A stretch of 64,000 nt of DNA from Bradyrhizobium sp. AUGA SZCCT0158 (GTDB lineage Bacteria > Pseudomonadota > Alphaproteobacteria > Rhizobiales > Xanthobacteraceae), in the NCBI RefSeq assembly GCF_018130065.1, contig NZ_JAFCME010000023.1, forward strand, positions 30,578 to 94,577. Reading direction: 5' to 3'. Shown here piece by piece: positions 21,027 through 29,587 of this stretch. Within the stretch, counting starts at the first letter, position 1. Each line of letters opens with the position of its first letter. The notes under the pieces were generated by a model that was given only the letters and a program-made list of their open reading frames with translations, was not told where the DNA came from and did not search any database. A program made the translations under genes and the position numbers.

Positions 21027-22742
21027 CTAGTGCTGCAGACGCACGCCGAGCATGACGATGGTGGCGGCGGTGCTGTTGCCGGGGAGGTTTGAATCCAGCC
21101 AATCGCGACGGACCGTGCCCTTGACCCAGAGATTGCGGTTCATCTTGTAGATGAGGTCGCCGGACACCGTGTAGATCTTGTCCTTGCGGTTGTCGCCCTG
21201 GTAGTCGAGCGTGCCCCAGGTGAACTTGCCGATCGCAGTCAGCCAGCGCCGGAAGTCATGATCGACTTCAACAGTGTAGATGTGCGTCAGCACGCCGGAT
21301 ACGCCGGGCAGCGTGGTCTCGGTGATCGTGGTGTCGGAATAGAATTTGGCTGTTGTCAGCGGTGTCGCCGTCCAGGTCAATGAAGCCGAGGTCAGCAGGC
21401 CTTCGAGGCGGTTGAGGCGGCTGTCGACATAGTCGCGCGCGGCGTAACCGACCGCGATTTCGCCGGTAAGCAGCCGCGAGAATTCGAAACTGGTGCCGCC
21501 CTTGACGTAGCCGCCGGTGGAATCGCGCGCGAAGCCGCTGCGGTCGAGTCTCAGATCATGCACGCGGCTGTCGGCCTGCGCTTCCACGAACGGCTTCAAG
21601 CCCGGCATCAGATCGTAGCTGACGCGGCCGACACCGCCGAACTGGTTGAAGTTGCGGTCGTCGTTGCTGGTCGAGGTGCCGTCGGTGAGCTTGGAATAGG
21701 TATAGGCGGTGCGGTCGACGGTGGCGCCGCCGGAAACCTGCAGACGGTTGAAATTCTGGTCGAAGCCGAAGGTGCCGCCGAACGTGGCATAGACCGGATA
21801 TCTTTGCAGGCCGGCCTGAATGTTCGGACTACCCGGATTGTCGGTGGCGAGACGCAGCCGCGCCTGCGCCAGCAGCCGCGTGTCGCGCGAGACGTCGAGA
21901 CGGCCGTCGACATGACCGGTGAAATCCGGACGATCGACCACGACCGGCGCCGGTGAAACCGTGCCGTCGGCCGGCGGCGGAAAGGTGTTGCCGTAGCCGG
22001 TGAACGATCCACGCAAGTCCGCCACCACCGCGTGGCGCTCCCAGTCGGACATGACGAGGAGTTCCGGCGCGATCACATAGAACGGCGAGCCCTTCTCGTC
22101 GACGGTGCGGCGCGGGTTGGTGTTGTAGCCGCCCGAGAGTTCGAGCGCCGATTTGATCAGGAAGCTGCCGGCGTAATCGCCGACCGGGCCGAACGGATCG
22201 TCATCGATCTTGAGCCGCTTGCGCGCAGGTTGGCCCACCACCGTGCCGGCCATCGCGGGCGGGATCGGGGCCTTGTTGGCGGTCTGCGACGGCGGAATCG
22301 AAAGCCGCAGCGGCGTATTCGACAGCAGCGGTGGACGACTGCCGGGTCCCGGCGGCGGTTTCGGCCGGGCCTGGCCCGGATAATATTTCGGCTTCTGAAG
22401 CTTGCGGTTGAGCGAGTCGTAACCGGAGCTGGAGGCGCCGCTGGCGGCGGGCAGGCCATAGCGCGGGATCGCCCCGATGCGCGACGGCGCGGGCTTCTCC
22501 TTGTCGCGAACCCGGGCGTCGTTGGCCTCGTCGCTGGTTTTGTCGTTGGCCTCGGCACTGGTCCGGCGCAGCGGCGAATCAACCGGCATCAGCTGGCTGC
22601 TGCGGGTCGGGCTGAACAAGTCAGGCGTGACGGTCTGGGCCTGCGCCGCGGTCCCCGTGAGGGCTATCAGCGCAAGGCATGGCAATACCGCGCGGAACAC
22701 TGTCGCGCGCCTGCTTTGGCCCCTTACTGGACCTGCCACCAC
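21027..22742 (-). CDS. Outer-membrane beta-barrel protein
   Basis: 571 residues from a GTG start with GGAG 10 bases upstream. A signal peptide runs to about residue 36 (cleavage after TAAQAQ). Residues 40-170 are Pro-rich and probably unstructured. From about 190 the sequence alternates polar and hydrophobic residues with many short strands (LELSGGYNTNP, VVADLRGSFTGYG, GHVDGRLDVSRDT, RLQVSGGATVDRTAY) and ends in VMLGVRLQH, the pattern of an outer-membrane barrel of about 16-18 strands of the BBP2 type. It is divergent from kdsD, which serves lipopolysaccharide synthesis. A role in envelope or polysaccharide export is inferred from context only. Confidence 0.8.
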   Translation of the reverse strand: MVAGPVRGQSRRATVFRAVLPCLALIALTGTAAQAQTVTPDLFSPTRSSQLMPVDSPLRRTSAEANDKTSDEANDARVRDKEKPAPSRIGAIPRYGLPAASGASSSGYDSLNRKLQKPKYYPGQARPKPPPGPGSRPPLLSNTPLRLSIPPSQTANKAPIPPAMAGTVVGQPARKRLKIDDDPFGPVGDYAGSFLIKSALELSGGYNTNPRRTVDEKGSPFYVIAPELLVMSDWERHAVVADLRGSFTGYGNTFPPPADGTVSPAPVVVDRPDFTGHVDGRLDVSRDTRLLAQARLRLATDNPGSPNIQAGLQRYPVYATFGGTFGFDQNFNRLQVSGGATVDRTAYTYSKLTDGTSTSNDDRNFNQFGGVGRVSYDLMPGLKPFVEAQADSRVHDLRLDRSGFARDSTGGYVKGGTSFEFSRLLTGEIAVGYAARDYVDSRLNRLEGLLTSASLTWTATPLTTAKFYSDTTITETTLPGVSGVLTHIYTVEVDHDFRRWLTAIGKFTWGTLDYQGDNRKDKIYTVSGDLIYKMNRNLWVKGTVRRDWLDSNLPGNSTAATIVMLGVRLQH

Positions 22743-22933
22743 GATGAAAATACTCCAACAACGTCAGCTACTTATTCGACGCATTCCGAGCGCGCGGGGA
22801 AAACGTCGTTAATGGAGTTAAAACAATTATGGTTAATGACCCGTTGAGAGCCGGCGGCCCGCGTCGCATCGCCAAATCGGCCGTGCTAAGGAGGGGTCCG
22901 GGGGCTTCTGCCCCTCCTCCCTGGATTTGAGAC

Positions 22934-23947
22934 ATGGCCAAGCCGAAACCGCTGATGGCAAAATCATCCGGCACCGATCATGCGAACGCCGCCATCGAGT
23001 CGGCCCTGCGCACGCTCGATGTCGAGGCTGGCGGCATCGCCGCCATCACGGCGGCGCTGCAGTCCGACCTCCGCGCGCCGTTCGCGGCGGCCGTCGATTG
23101 CATCGGCAACGCCAAGGGCCGGCTGATCGTGACCGGGCTCGGCAAGTCGGGCCATATCGGCCGCAAGATCGCCGCGACCTTTGCCTCCACCGGCACGCCG
23201 GCCTTCTTCGTCCATGCCGCCGAAGCCAGCCACGGCGATCTCGGCATGATCACCGCCGACGACGTCATCCTGGCGCTGTCATGGTCCGGCGAGCAGCCGG
23301 AGATGAAGAATCTCATCACTTATGCCACCCGCTTTTCCATTCCCCTGATCGCGATGACCGCGGACCGGGAATCGACGCTGAGCAAGGCCGCCGACGTCGC
23401 GCTGACCTTGCCGAAGGCGCGCGAGGCCTGCCCGCATAATCTGGCGCCGACCACCTCCTCGCTGATGATGCTGGCGCTCGGCGACGCGCTGGCGATCGCG
23501 CTTCTGGAAGGCCGCGGCTTCACCTCGGTCGATTTCAGCGTGCTGCATCCCGGCGGCAAGCTCGGCGCGCTGTTGAAATACACCCGCGACCTCATGCATG
23601 CTGGCAACGCGGTGCCGCTGAAGCCGCTCGGCACCAAAATGTCGGATGCGCTGGTCGAGATGTCGTCGAAGGGCTTTGGCTGCGTTGGCATCACGGACGG
23701 TCGCGGCCATATCGTCGGCATCGTCACCGACGGCGATCTGCGTCGCCACATGCGGCCCGATCTGATGACCGCCACCGTCGACGAGGTGATGACGAAGAAT
23801 CCCAAGACCATCGGCCGTGACCTGCTCGCGGGCGAGGCGCTTGAGATCCTCAACTCGTCGAAGATCACCGCTTTGATCGTGACCGACGCCAGCAAGCCGG
23901 TCGGCATCGTGCATCTGCATGATTTGCTGCGCGCGGGCGTGGCGTAG
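22934..23947 (+). CDS. kdsD: Arabinose-5-phosphate isomerase (KpsF/GutQ)
   Basis: 337 residues. A SIS sugar-isomerase domain covers about 45-180 (VTGLGKSGHIGRKIAATFAS, LSWSGEQPEM, HNLAPTTSSLMMLALGDALA), followed by two CBS domains (about 210-265 and 275-335). The enzyme turns ribulose-5-phosphate into arabinose-5-phosphate, the first committed step of KDO for lipopolysaccharide. The CBS pair probably senses a nucleotide or an end product. It is a single gene with its promoter in the 191-bp gap shared with the outer-membrane barrel gene. Confidence 0.95.
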   Translation: MAKPKPLMAKSSGTDHANAAIESALRTLDVEAGGIAAITAALQSDLRAPFAAAVDCIGNAKGRLIVTGLGKSGHIGRKIAATFASTGTPAFFVHAAEASHGDLGMITADDVILALSWSGEQPEMKNLITYATRFSIPLIAMTADRESTLSKAADVALTLPKAREACPHNLAPTTSSLMMLALGDALAIALLEGRGFTSVDFSVLHPGGKLGALLKYTRDLMHAGNAVPLKPLGTKMSDALVEMSSKGFGCVGITDGRGHIVGIVTDGDLRRHMRPDLMTATVDEVMTKNPKTIGRDLLAGEALEILNSSKITALIVTDASKPVGIVHLHDLLRAGVA

Positions 23948-23962
23948 CTCCAAGGGGACTTC

Positions 23963-24044
23963 GTAAGGTGGGTTAGCGAAGCGTGACCCACCGAACCACG
24001 ACGCACGAAGATGGTGGGTTACGCCTTCGGCTAACCCACCCTAC
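23963..24044. repeat. Palindromic repeat (GGTGGGTTAGC family)
   Basis: The left end GTAAGGTGGGTTAGC and right end GCTAACCCACCCTAC are inverted copies with one mismatch. Inside, GCGAAGCGTGACCCACC and GGTGGGTTACGCCTTCG repeat the pairing. This is a common small repeat in this bacterial group; it lies in the gap after kdsD. Confidence 0.8.
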
Positions 24045-24066
24045 AGGCGTTCGCCGGGGCGACATC

Positions 24067-24618
24067 TCACTTCGGAAATCGCGCCGCCGTCTCCTCCGGC
24101 GGCAGGGCCAACGCGTTCGCCAGATATGACACGGTGCGATAGAAGCCGCAGAGCTGGATGATCTCGAATATCTTTGCGTCGTCATAGTGCGCCGACAGCG
24201 CCTTGAACTCGGTCTCATCAAGCGTCGCGCGGTCGTGCAGGGCGTCGGCGGTTGCGATCAATACCTGCTCGGCCGCTGACCAGCAGGCGGCCTTGGCATC
24301 GCCGAGCACGGTGGCGCGGACCTGTTCGGCGGTCAGGTGGGCGGCTTCGGCAAACGTCGTGACGTGCACGCCCCATTCGTACTCGCAAACGGTCCGCGCG
24401 CAGGTGCGGTCGATCACGATCTCGCGTTCTCGCAAGCTGAGCGGGCCGCGATCCAGCAAGCTGCCGGCGCGAAACTTCTCCCAGGCGCGGGGCTGGCCGG
24501 CCATCACCCGGAACAGCACCAGCGGCGGCGCGCCGCGCATGATGCGGTCGAATTGCCCCTGAATCTCGGGTGGATAAGGCGGCTGCAGCGGCGCGATCCG
24601 GGGCGCGGTCTGTGACAT
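24067..24618 (-). CDS. Carboxymuconolactone-decarboxylase-like (AhpD fold) protein
   Basis: 183 residues, all helical. Residues 62-80 (REREIVIDRTCARTVCEYEWGVH) match the conserved helix of the CMD/AhpD family, with Cys-Glu-Tyr-Glu in place of the Cys-x-x-Cys of AhpD; a peroxidase-type Cys pair is therefore not visible. Such proteins include decarboxylases and lactonases but most are uncharacterised. It is divergent from an HxlR-type regulator across 72 bp that contain two operator palindromes, so it is almost certainly the regulator's target. Confidence 0.82.
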   Translation of the reverse strand: MSQTAPRIAPLQPPYPPEIQGQFDRIMRGAPPLVLFRVMAGQPRAWEKFRAGSLLDRGPLSLREREIVIDRTCARTVCEYEWGVHVTTFAEAAHLTAEQVRATVLGDAKAACWSAAEQVLIATADALHDRATLDETEFKALSAHYDDAKIFEIIQLCGFYRTVSYLANALALPPEETAARFPK

Positions 24619-24630
24619 CGTTCACTCCTA

Positions 24631-24670
24631 TGCTACAATAAATGTAGCAACACGCTACAATATCTGTAGC
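24631..24670. promoter_or_regulatory. Tandem palindromic operator of the HxlR regulator
   Basis: TGCTACAATAAATGTAGCA (24631-24649) is a perfect 7-bp inverted repeat, and GCTACAATATCTGTAGC (24654-24670) a perfect 6-bp one. Their centres are 22 bp apart, two helical turns. The pair fills the gap between the CMD-like gene and the regulator, and would let the regulator control both promoters. Confidence 0.85.
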
Positions 24671-24690
24671 AGCTCGCAAGAGGCTTCCCG

Positions 24691-25026
24691 ATGCCGAAAC
24701 AGGCCCCTGTTATGAAGAAACGCGCGGTCCGCGGCTCCCGCACCGGCCGGCCGGTGATGGCGCTGCTCGACCTGCTCGGGCGCCGCTGGACCCTGCGTAT
24801 CCTGTGGGAGCTGCGCGAGGGACCGCTGACCTCGCGCGCGCTGCGCACCGCCTGCGACGAGGCCTCGCCGACAGTTATGCAGACCCGGCTCTCCGAACTG
24901 CGCGAGGCCGGCCTGATCGAACTGCTGCCGGGCGATGGCTATGGCCTGACCGGGCTCGGCCTCGAATTGAACGAAACCTTCCTTCCTCTCCACCGCTTTG
25001 CCGAGCGGTGGAGCAAGCAAATCTAG
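24691..25026 (+). CDS. HxlR-family winged-helix regulator
   Basis: 111 residues. The family core LLGRRWTLRILWELREGPLT (residues 28-47), then VMQTRLSELREAGLIE as recognition and wing region, identifies a MarR-related HxlR dimer. It has no Cys in the places used by redox-sensing relatives (only Cys59), so small-molecule sensing is more likely. It is divergent from the CMD-like gene, with twin operators in the gap. Its stop overlaps the convergent nfeD-like stop by 4 bp. Confidence 0.88.
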   Translation: MPKQAPVMKKRAVRGSRTGRPVMALLDLLGRRWTLRILWELREGPLTSRALRTACDEASPTVMQTRLSELREAGLIELLPGDGYGLTGLGLELNETFLPLHRFAERWSKQI

Positions 25027-25469
25027 GCCACCGCCACCGTCAAGCTCGCCCCATCGGCCTGCACGACCTTGACGCGGCTGCCGGCCGGCACATCGGGGCC
25101 CGCGACGCGCCAGATCGTGTCGTCGATCCGCACCGTGCCCGTGCCGTCGACGATCGGTTTTTCCAGCGTGAACTCCCGGCCGATCATCGCTTCGGTCCGC
25201 CGGTTGAGGAACGGGTTGCTCTGGCTGCTGCTGCCGGCGCTCTTGGCAAAATGCCGCCACGCCGGCACCGACGCAGCCGCGAACGCCGCGAACATCAAGA
25301 GCTGCGCCTGCCACGACGGATTGATCGCAAACGACACCAGGCCGACCATCAGCGAGGAAAGACCGAGCCAGAACAGGAAGACACCCGGCGCCAGCAATTC
25401 CAGCGCCATCAGGATGAAGCCGAAGATCAGCCAGTTCCAGGTGCCCAGAGTAGCGAATATGTCGGCCAT
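25023..25469 (-). CDS. NfeD-like membrane protein
   Basis: 148 residues. Three hydrophobic segments fill residues 8-75 (NWLIFGFILMALELLAPGVFLFWLGLSSL is the NfeD signature region), then an OB-fold of about 60 residues closes the protein (MIGREFTLEKPIVDGTGTVRIDDTIWRV). NfeD proteins accompany SPFH/stomatin proteins and are thought to help organise membrane microdomains or quality control. The partner gene lies 107 bp upstream on the same strand, so the two form the usual SPFH-NfeD pair. Confidence 0.9.
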   Translation of the reverse strand: MADIFATLGTWNWLIFGFILMALELLAPGVFLFWLGLSSLMVGLVSFAINPSWQAQLLMFAAFAAASVPAWRHFAKSAGSSSQSNPFLNRRTEAMIGREFTLEKPIVDGTGTVRIDDTIWRVAGPDVPAGSRVKVVQADGASLTVAVA

Positions 25470-25522
25470 GACACGACCTCCCTATCAACTCGTGCGATCC
25501 ATCAACGCTTCGCTCGGCACCC

Positions 25523-25567
25523 TAAGAGCGAGCTTCGCTCGTCTCGACCCCCGCAAGCGCGGGAGAG
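25523..25567. repeat. Repeat copy shared with 48464-48506
   Basis: The 45 bases from TAAGAGCGAGCTTCGCTCGT to GCGCGGGAGAG occur in inverted orientation at 48464-48506 with a 2-base difference. It lies between the SPFH and nfeD genes. GAGCGAGCTTCGCTC inside is itself a hairpin. Confidence 0.75.
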
Positions 25568-25576
25568 GGAAGTCCC

Positions 25577-26590
25577 TCACCGCTGCGGCGAGAATGGTGA
25601 CGGCGGCGGTGGCGGTGGCGGCGTGGCGGGACCGGTGCTCGGCACCGAACCACGCCGCGCGACTGCCGCGGTAGCCGCGTCACCGAAGGTCGCCTTGGCG
25701 ATCTCGCCGATACCGGCGAGCGAGCCAAGAATGCTGGTGGCCTCGATCGGCAGCATGAGGATCTTCTGGTTCGGCGATTCAGCCAATTGCCCGAACGCCT
25801 TGATGTATTTGTCGGCGATGAAGTAATTCAGCGCGGCAACGTCGCCCTTGGAGATGGCTTCGGAAACCATCTGCGTCGCCTTGGCCTCGGCCTCGGCGGA
25901 ACGCTCGCGCGCCTCGGCGTCGCGGAACGCGGCTTCCTTGCGGCCCTCGGCCTGCAGGATCTGGCCCTGCTTGGCGCCCTCGGCGCGCAGGATCTCCGAC
26001 TGCCGCTGGCCTTCGGCCTGCAGAATGTCGGCGCGCTTGACGCGCTCGGCCTTCATCTGGCGACCCATGGCTTCCACAAGGTCCGCCGGCGGCACGATGT
26101 CCTTGATCTCGATGCGGTTGACCTTCAGCCCCCACGGCGACACCGCGGCATCGACCACGCGCAGCAGCCGCTCGTTGATCTCGTCGCGGTGCGACAGCAC
26201 CTGGTCGAGGTCCATCGAACCCATCACCGAGCGTATGTTGGTCATCGTCAGCACGATGATCGCCTGCTCGAGATGGGCGACCTCGTAGCTGGCCTTGGCG
26301 GCGTCGAACACCTGGAAGAAGGCGACGCCGTCCACCGTCACGGTGGCGTTGTCCTTGGTGATGACTTCCTGCTCGGGAATGTTGATCACCTGCTCCATCA
26401 TGTTCATCTTGCGGCCGACGCGGTCGAAATAGGGAACGATGATGTTCAACCCCGGCGACAGCGTGCGGGTGTATTTGCCGAACCGTTCGATGGTCCAGTC
26501 ATAGCCTTGCGGCACCGTCTTGACGCCGGCGAACAGGGTCACAATGACCAGCAGCAAAAACGCAATCGCGAAAATGTCGAAACCAGTCAT
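25577..26590 (-). CDS. SPFH/stomatin-family membrane protein (QmcA-like)
   Basis: 337 residues from the ATG at 26590, which has GGAGGG upstream. One N-terminal membrane anchor (residues 5-24) is followed by the SPFH/band-7 domain (about 25-200; VPQGYDWTIERFGKYTRTLSPGL, DNATVTVDGVAFFQV). A long charged coiled coil follows (about 200-265; ILQAEGQRQSEILRAEG and similar), then a Pro-rich tail with eight prolines near 326. These proteins oligomerise into membrane scaffolds and restrain proteases such as FtsH. It forms an operon with the nfeD-like gene. Confidence 0.93.
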   Translation of the reverse strand: MTGFDIFAIAFLLLVIVTLFAGVKTVPQGYDWTIERFGKYTRTLSPGLNIIVPYFDRVGRKMNMMEQVINIPEQEVITKDNATVTVDGVAFFQVFDAAKASYEVAHLEQAIIVLTMTNIRSVMGSMDLDQVLSHRDEINERLLRVVDAAVSPWGLKVNRIEIKDIVPPADLVEAMGRQMKAERVKRADILQAEGQRQSEILRAEGAKQGQILQAEGRKEAAFRDAEARERSAEAEAKATQMVSEAISKGDVAALNYFIADKYIKAFGQLAESPNQKILMLPIEATSILGSLAGIGEIAKATFGDAATAAVARRGSVPSTGPATPPPPPPPSPFSPQR

Positions 26591-26745
26591 GAATTCCCTC
26601 CAAAACCGGCAAGACCGTTGCCGGACGCGGTCGTCCATATGTCTGCCGGATGCCACCGCCGGTTCAGCCCGGCTGTTCTCTAGCAATGGTTACGTAGGGA
26701 GCCGTTTGACGCCCGCCAGATGTATGCTGTCTGACCAGGAAAATA

Positions 26746-27783
26746 TCAAATCCAGCCTTGGAGCTCGCGCAACACGAGCTGGCGGATCACGTCCATGCCG
26801 GGCTCGGAGTCGTTGAGGCAGGGGATCGCCGCGAACTGCTCGCCGCCATTATGTTTGAAGATTTCGGAGTTTTCCTGCGCGATCTCTTCCAGCGTCTCCA
26901 GGCAATCGGCGGAGAAGCCGGGGGTCACCACGGCAATGCGCTTGACACCATCCTTCGCGAGCTGCGCGATGGTCTTGTCGGTGTAGGGCTGCAGCCATTC
27001 GTCGAAACCGAAGCGCGATTGAAATGTAAGCAGCAGTTTGGAGGCATCAAGCCCCATGCGTCGGCGCAACGCGTCCGTTGTTGCGATGCACTGCGCCTGG
27101 TAGGGATCGCCCTTGTCGACATACTTTTGCGGCATGCCGTGAAATGAGGCGACGATCAGTTCGGGTTGGAACGGCAAGGTCGCCAGATGCGCGTTGATTG
27201 AGACCGCCAGAGCGTCGATGTAATCGGGGTCGTCATAATAAGGCGGCGTCACCCGCAATATCGGCTGCGCGCGCATGCCGGCCAGCACGCGGAAAACCTC
27301 GTCGCACACGGTGGCCGAGGTCGCCGCGGAATATTGCGGATAGAGCGGCACGACCAGCAGGCGGTCGCAGCCTTGCGCGGTCAGGGCATCGATGCGCGAG
27401 CGGATCGACGGATTGCCGTAACGCATCGCCCAATCGACCACGACGTGGTCATGGTCCGCGATCGCCTCCGCCAGCTTTTCGGCCTGCGCGCGCGTGATGG
27501 TCTTGAGCGGCGATTCGTTCTTCTCGACGTTCCAGATCTTCCGGTAGTCGCGCGCCTTGCGGCGGGGACGGATGCGCAAAATGATGCCGTTGAGGATCAG
27601 CTTCCAGCGCAGCCCCTGGTCCTCGATCACGCGCGGGTCGGAGAGAAATTCCTTGAGGTAGACCCGCACGCCCCTGGTATCGGCCGTATCGGGCGTGCCG
27701 AGATTGACCAGCAGCACGCCGACACGCTCGGGCTTGGCTTCCGGCGCAGGCTTCGCACTTCCTATGGGAACGACCACGGTCAT
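26746..27783 (-). CDS. hemH: Ferrochelatase
   Basis: 345 residues from the ATG at 27783; the frame is open 61 codons further upstream, but homology starts at GVLLVNLGTPD near residue 22. The catalytic His lies in VASFHGMPQKYV (about 200) and the conserved Glu in PGFSADCLETLEEI (about 280). The enzyme inserts Fe2+ into protoporphyrin IX, the last step of heme b synthesis, at the inner membrane surface. It is divergent from a MAPEG gene 88 bp away. No Irr or Fur box is obvious to me in that gap. Confidence 0.95.
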   Translation of the reverse strand: MTVVVPIGSAKPAPEAKPERVGVLLVNLGTPDTADTRGVRVYLKEFLSDPRVIEDQGLRWKLILNGIILRIRPRRKARDYRKIWNVEKNESPLKTITRAQAEKLAEAIADHDHVVVDWAMRYGNPSIRSRIDALTAQGCDRLLVVPLYPQYSAATSATVCDEVFRVLAGMRAQPILRVTPPYYDDPDYIDALAVSINAHLATLPFQPELIVASFHGMPQKYVDKGDPYQAQCIATTDALRRRMGLDASKLLLTFQSRFGFDEWLQPYTDKTIAQLAKDGVKRIAVVTPGFSADCLETLEEIAQENSEIFKHNGGEQFAAIPCLNDSEPGMDVIRQLVLRELQGWI

Positions 27784-27871
27784 GATTTCCGTGGCTTCGC
27801 GCGTTGCACCATCCTTGTCAAGACAAGCATCGGTTCGATACGCTGAGGTCTTGCCGCGGGCGGGAGGAACC

Positions 27872-28270
27872 ATGACGGTCGCCGAATGGTGCGTTTTCGG
27901 AACGCTGTTGCTGTACTTGCTGACGATCGCCTCGGTCAAATGGATCGGGTTTCGCCGTTTCGACAATGCCAGGCCCCGCGACCCCGATTTCTACGAGGAT
28001 CCGATCCGCGCCCGGGCGCTGGGCGCCCATCAGAACGGCATCGAGGCGTTTCCGTTTTTCGCGGTCGCGGTGCTGCTCGCCGAGTTTCGCCTCGGGCCGC
28101 AACACCTGATCGACGAGCTGGCGGTGTTGTTCCTGATCGTGCGGATCGCCTATGTCTTCACCTATCTCGGCAACCGCCCGACGCTGCGCTCGATCCTGTG
28201 GTCCATCGGCTTTGCGATCAACATCGCGATCTTCTTCCTGCCGGCGGTCAAGGGGTATTTGCCGGGGTAG
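27872..28270 (+). CDS. MAPEG-family membrane protein
   Basis: 132 residues from the ATG at 27872, with GGGAGGAACC just before it. Four hydrophobic segments are visible. RARALGAHQNGIEAFPFFAVAVLLA (residues 45-69) matches the MAPEG signature (membrane-associated proteins in eicosanoid and glutathione metabolism). Bacterial members are small integral proteins, some with glutathione-transferase or peroxidase activity, most untested. It is a single gene divergent from hemH. Confidence 0.88.
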   Translation: MTVAEWCVFGTLLLYLLTIASVKWIGFRRFDNARPRDPDFYEDPIRARALGAHQNGIEAFPFFAVAVLLAEFRLGPQHLIDELAVLFLIVRIAYVFTYLGNRPTLRSILWSIGFAINIAIFFLPAVKGYLPG

Positions 28271-28280
28271 TACCATCTCT

Positions 28281-28423
28281 CGTCGTCCCGGCCTTGAGCT
28301 CAGATGCGCAGTTGCGCATCGGGGAACCCATACCGCGGGATCTTTCGATGAGGCTCGGTAGCAGAGACCATTCGCAAAACTTCTTCCTGTGGTTATGGGT
28401 CCCGGCTCAAGGCCGGGACGACG
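28281..28423. repeat. Long palindromic repeat
   Basis: Perfect 19-bp inverted ends: CGTCGTCCCGGCCTTGAGC at 28281-28299 and its reverse complement at 28405-28423. Inside lies the GATGCGCAGTTGCGCATC core shared with the repeats at 11746-11829 and 56121-56222. Confidence 0.88.
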
Positions 28424-28469
28424 GTGGTGTTTGTGGTTGCACCATCATCCAAACGCAGTTTCGCATTCT

Positions 28470-28870
28470 CGCGACGCAATGCGCCCGAGCTTTGCCAGAA
28501 ACTTCCCGCCCTCTCATAGAGAGGGCGCAGGGAAGACCGGGTGCGCGCTGCACCCGCGGTCCCGTGTGCGGTTAGCACAAGAAATGCTGCACACGAGCAT
28601 ACAGGGCAGCGGTGAACACCCGGCCTTCCCTGCGCAATGGCTTTACGGCTTATGCCGTGATCTCCCCGGAGACGAGTTCTTGGTTGACTCCGTCGCTGCC
28701 GTTCGGCTTGCGCCGACCCGACAGCTTGACGCCAGCAACGGGCGCCAGGACCACACGGTTTTGCCGTACGCTTATCCACGCCGTCGTCGAGGCGTAAACC
28801 AGCGTCCACCGCAACCCGTCCAACGTCCGTGACGACGGCCGACGCCCTTCTGACCAGGACGGGATGGCCA
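28470..28870. repeat. About 400-bp dispersed element often mis-annotated as a gene
   Basis: The plus strand can be read as a peptide containing REGAGKTGCALHPRSRV and EHPAFPAQWLYGL. This text recurs as many spurious proteins in Bradyrhizobium genomes, from memory of that family; no real protein is supported. The element lies in an 850-bp gene-poor gap. Its right flank (28870-28990) is AT-rich and includes CCCGTCGGGTTGTTTT, which also occurs at 34456-34471. Bases 28990-29119 hold nothing I recognise. Confidence 0.65.
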
Positions 28871-29119
28871 ACACATACGCCTGATTTGCCTTCTGGTAAA
28901 CAGAAATATTTTTTATTTAGGGGCTTGACATGATTTCCGTAAAACAGAACTGATTTGCCCGTCGGGTTGTTTTGCCGCAGGCATGGCTGCCTTAGCCGCA
29001 TTGGTCGGTGGCAGCCATCCTGGGGCACCCACAGTTCACATTGAACCTTCAAGCGGCTGGATCGCACCAAGGCTGCATCAGCGCGGCTCGCTCCAAGGCG
29101 ACGCGGGAGATTTCATGTG

Positions 29120-29461
29120 ATGGATACTGTGATGGATAGTGCCGTACAATCCCGCCGGTTCAGCATTATCGGCAGCGTGACAGGCCTGTTGGCGCTGCTG
29201 GTCTCGGCGCTGACGCAATTGGTGCCGGGGGTCTATCTTTCCGGGCTCGTCGGTCAGGCGACCTGGAACGAGGTACTCTCAACGGGGGCGGCCGCGCTCG
29301 GCGTGATCGCCATCTCTTTCGCCGTCGTCGCAATCATCGTGAAGGAAGGAAAGCTGCTGGCAGGTATCGCGGCCGTCCTCGGCTTCGCAGCCATCGCCGT
29401 CCAGATATGGTGGGTTCTGCTCATCCTGGCGATCGCAATCATCATCATCAACTCGCTATAA
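29120..29461 (+). CDS. Small four-helix membrane protein
   Basis: 113 residues from the ATG at 29120, with GGGAGA 9 bases upstream; a GTG at 29117 is an alternative. Four hydrophobic stretches cover most of the chain (about 16-38, 52-72, 74-92, 92-111), ending VLLILAIAIIIINSL. There are no charged motifs or cysteines to suggest a function. It is a single gene, convergent with the hybrid kinase gene. Unknown function. Confidence 0.7.
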   Translation: MDTVMDSAVQSRRFSIIGSVTGLLALLVSALTQLVPGVYLSGLVGQATWNEVLSTGAAALGVIAISFAVVAIIVKEGKLLAGIAAVLGFAAIAVQIWWVLLILAIAIIIINSL

Positions 29462-29587
29462 TCCTGAACGCGCAGGATGGGGTGGGGATGAAAATGCAGT
29501 CCGCCGTTCGAACGATAAAATGCACCGTTACCGTAACCCCTCGCATGAAATAGACCCCTACGCGGTTCCGGCAAAGACGCCCGTTAT

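Noticed and set aside
28473..28832. Peptide frame containing GKTGCALHPRSRV as a real gene
   Set aside because: It lies in a dispersed repeat, has no ribosome site, and similar text is known to me only from mis-annotated repeats.
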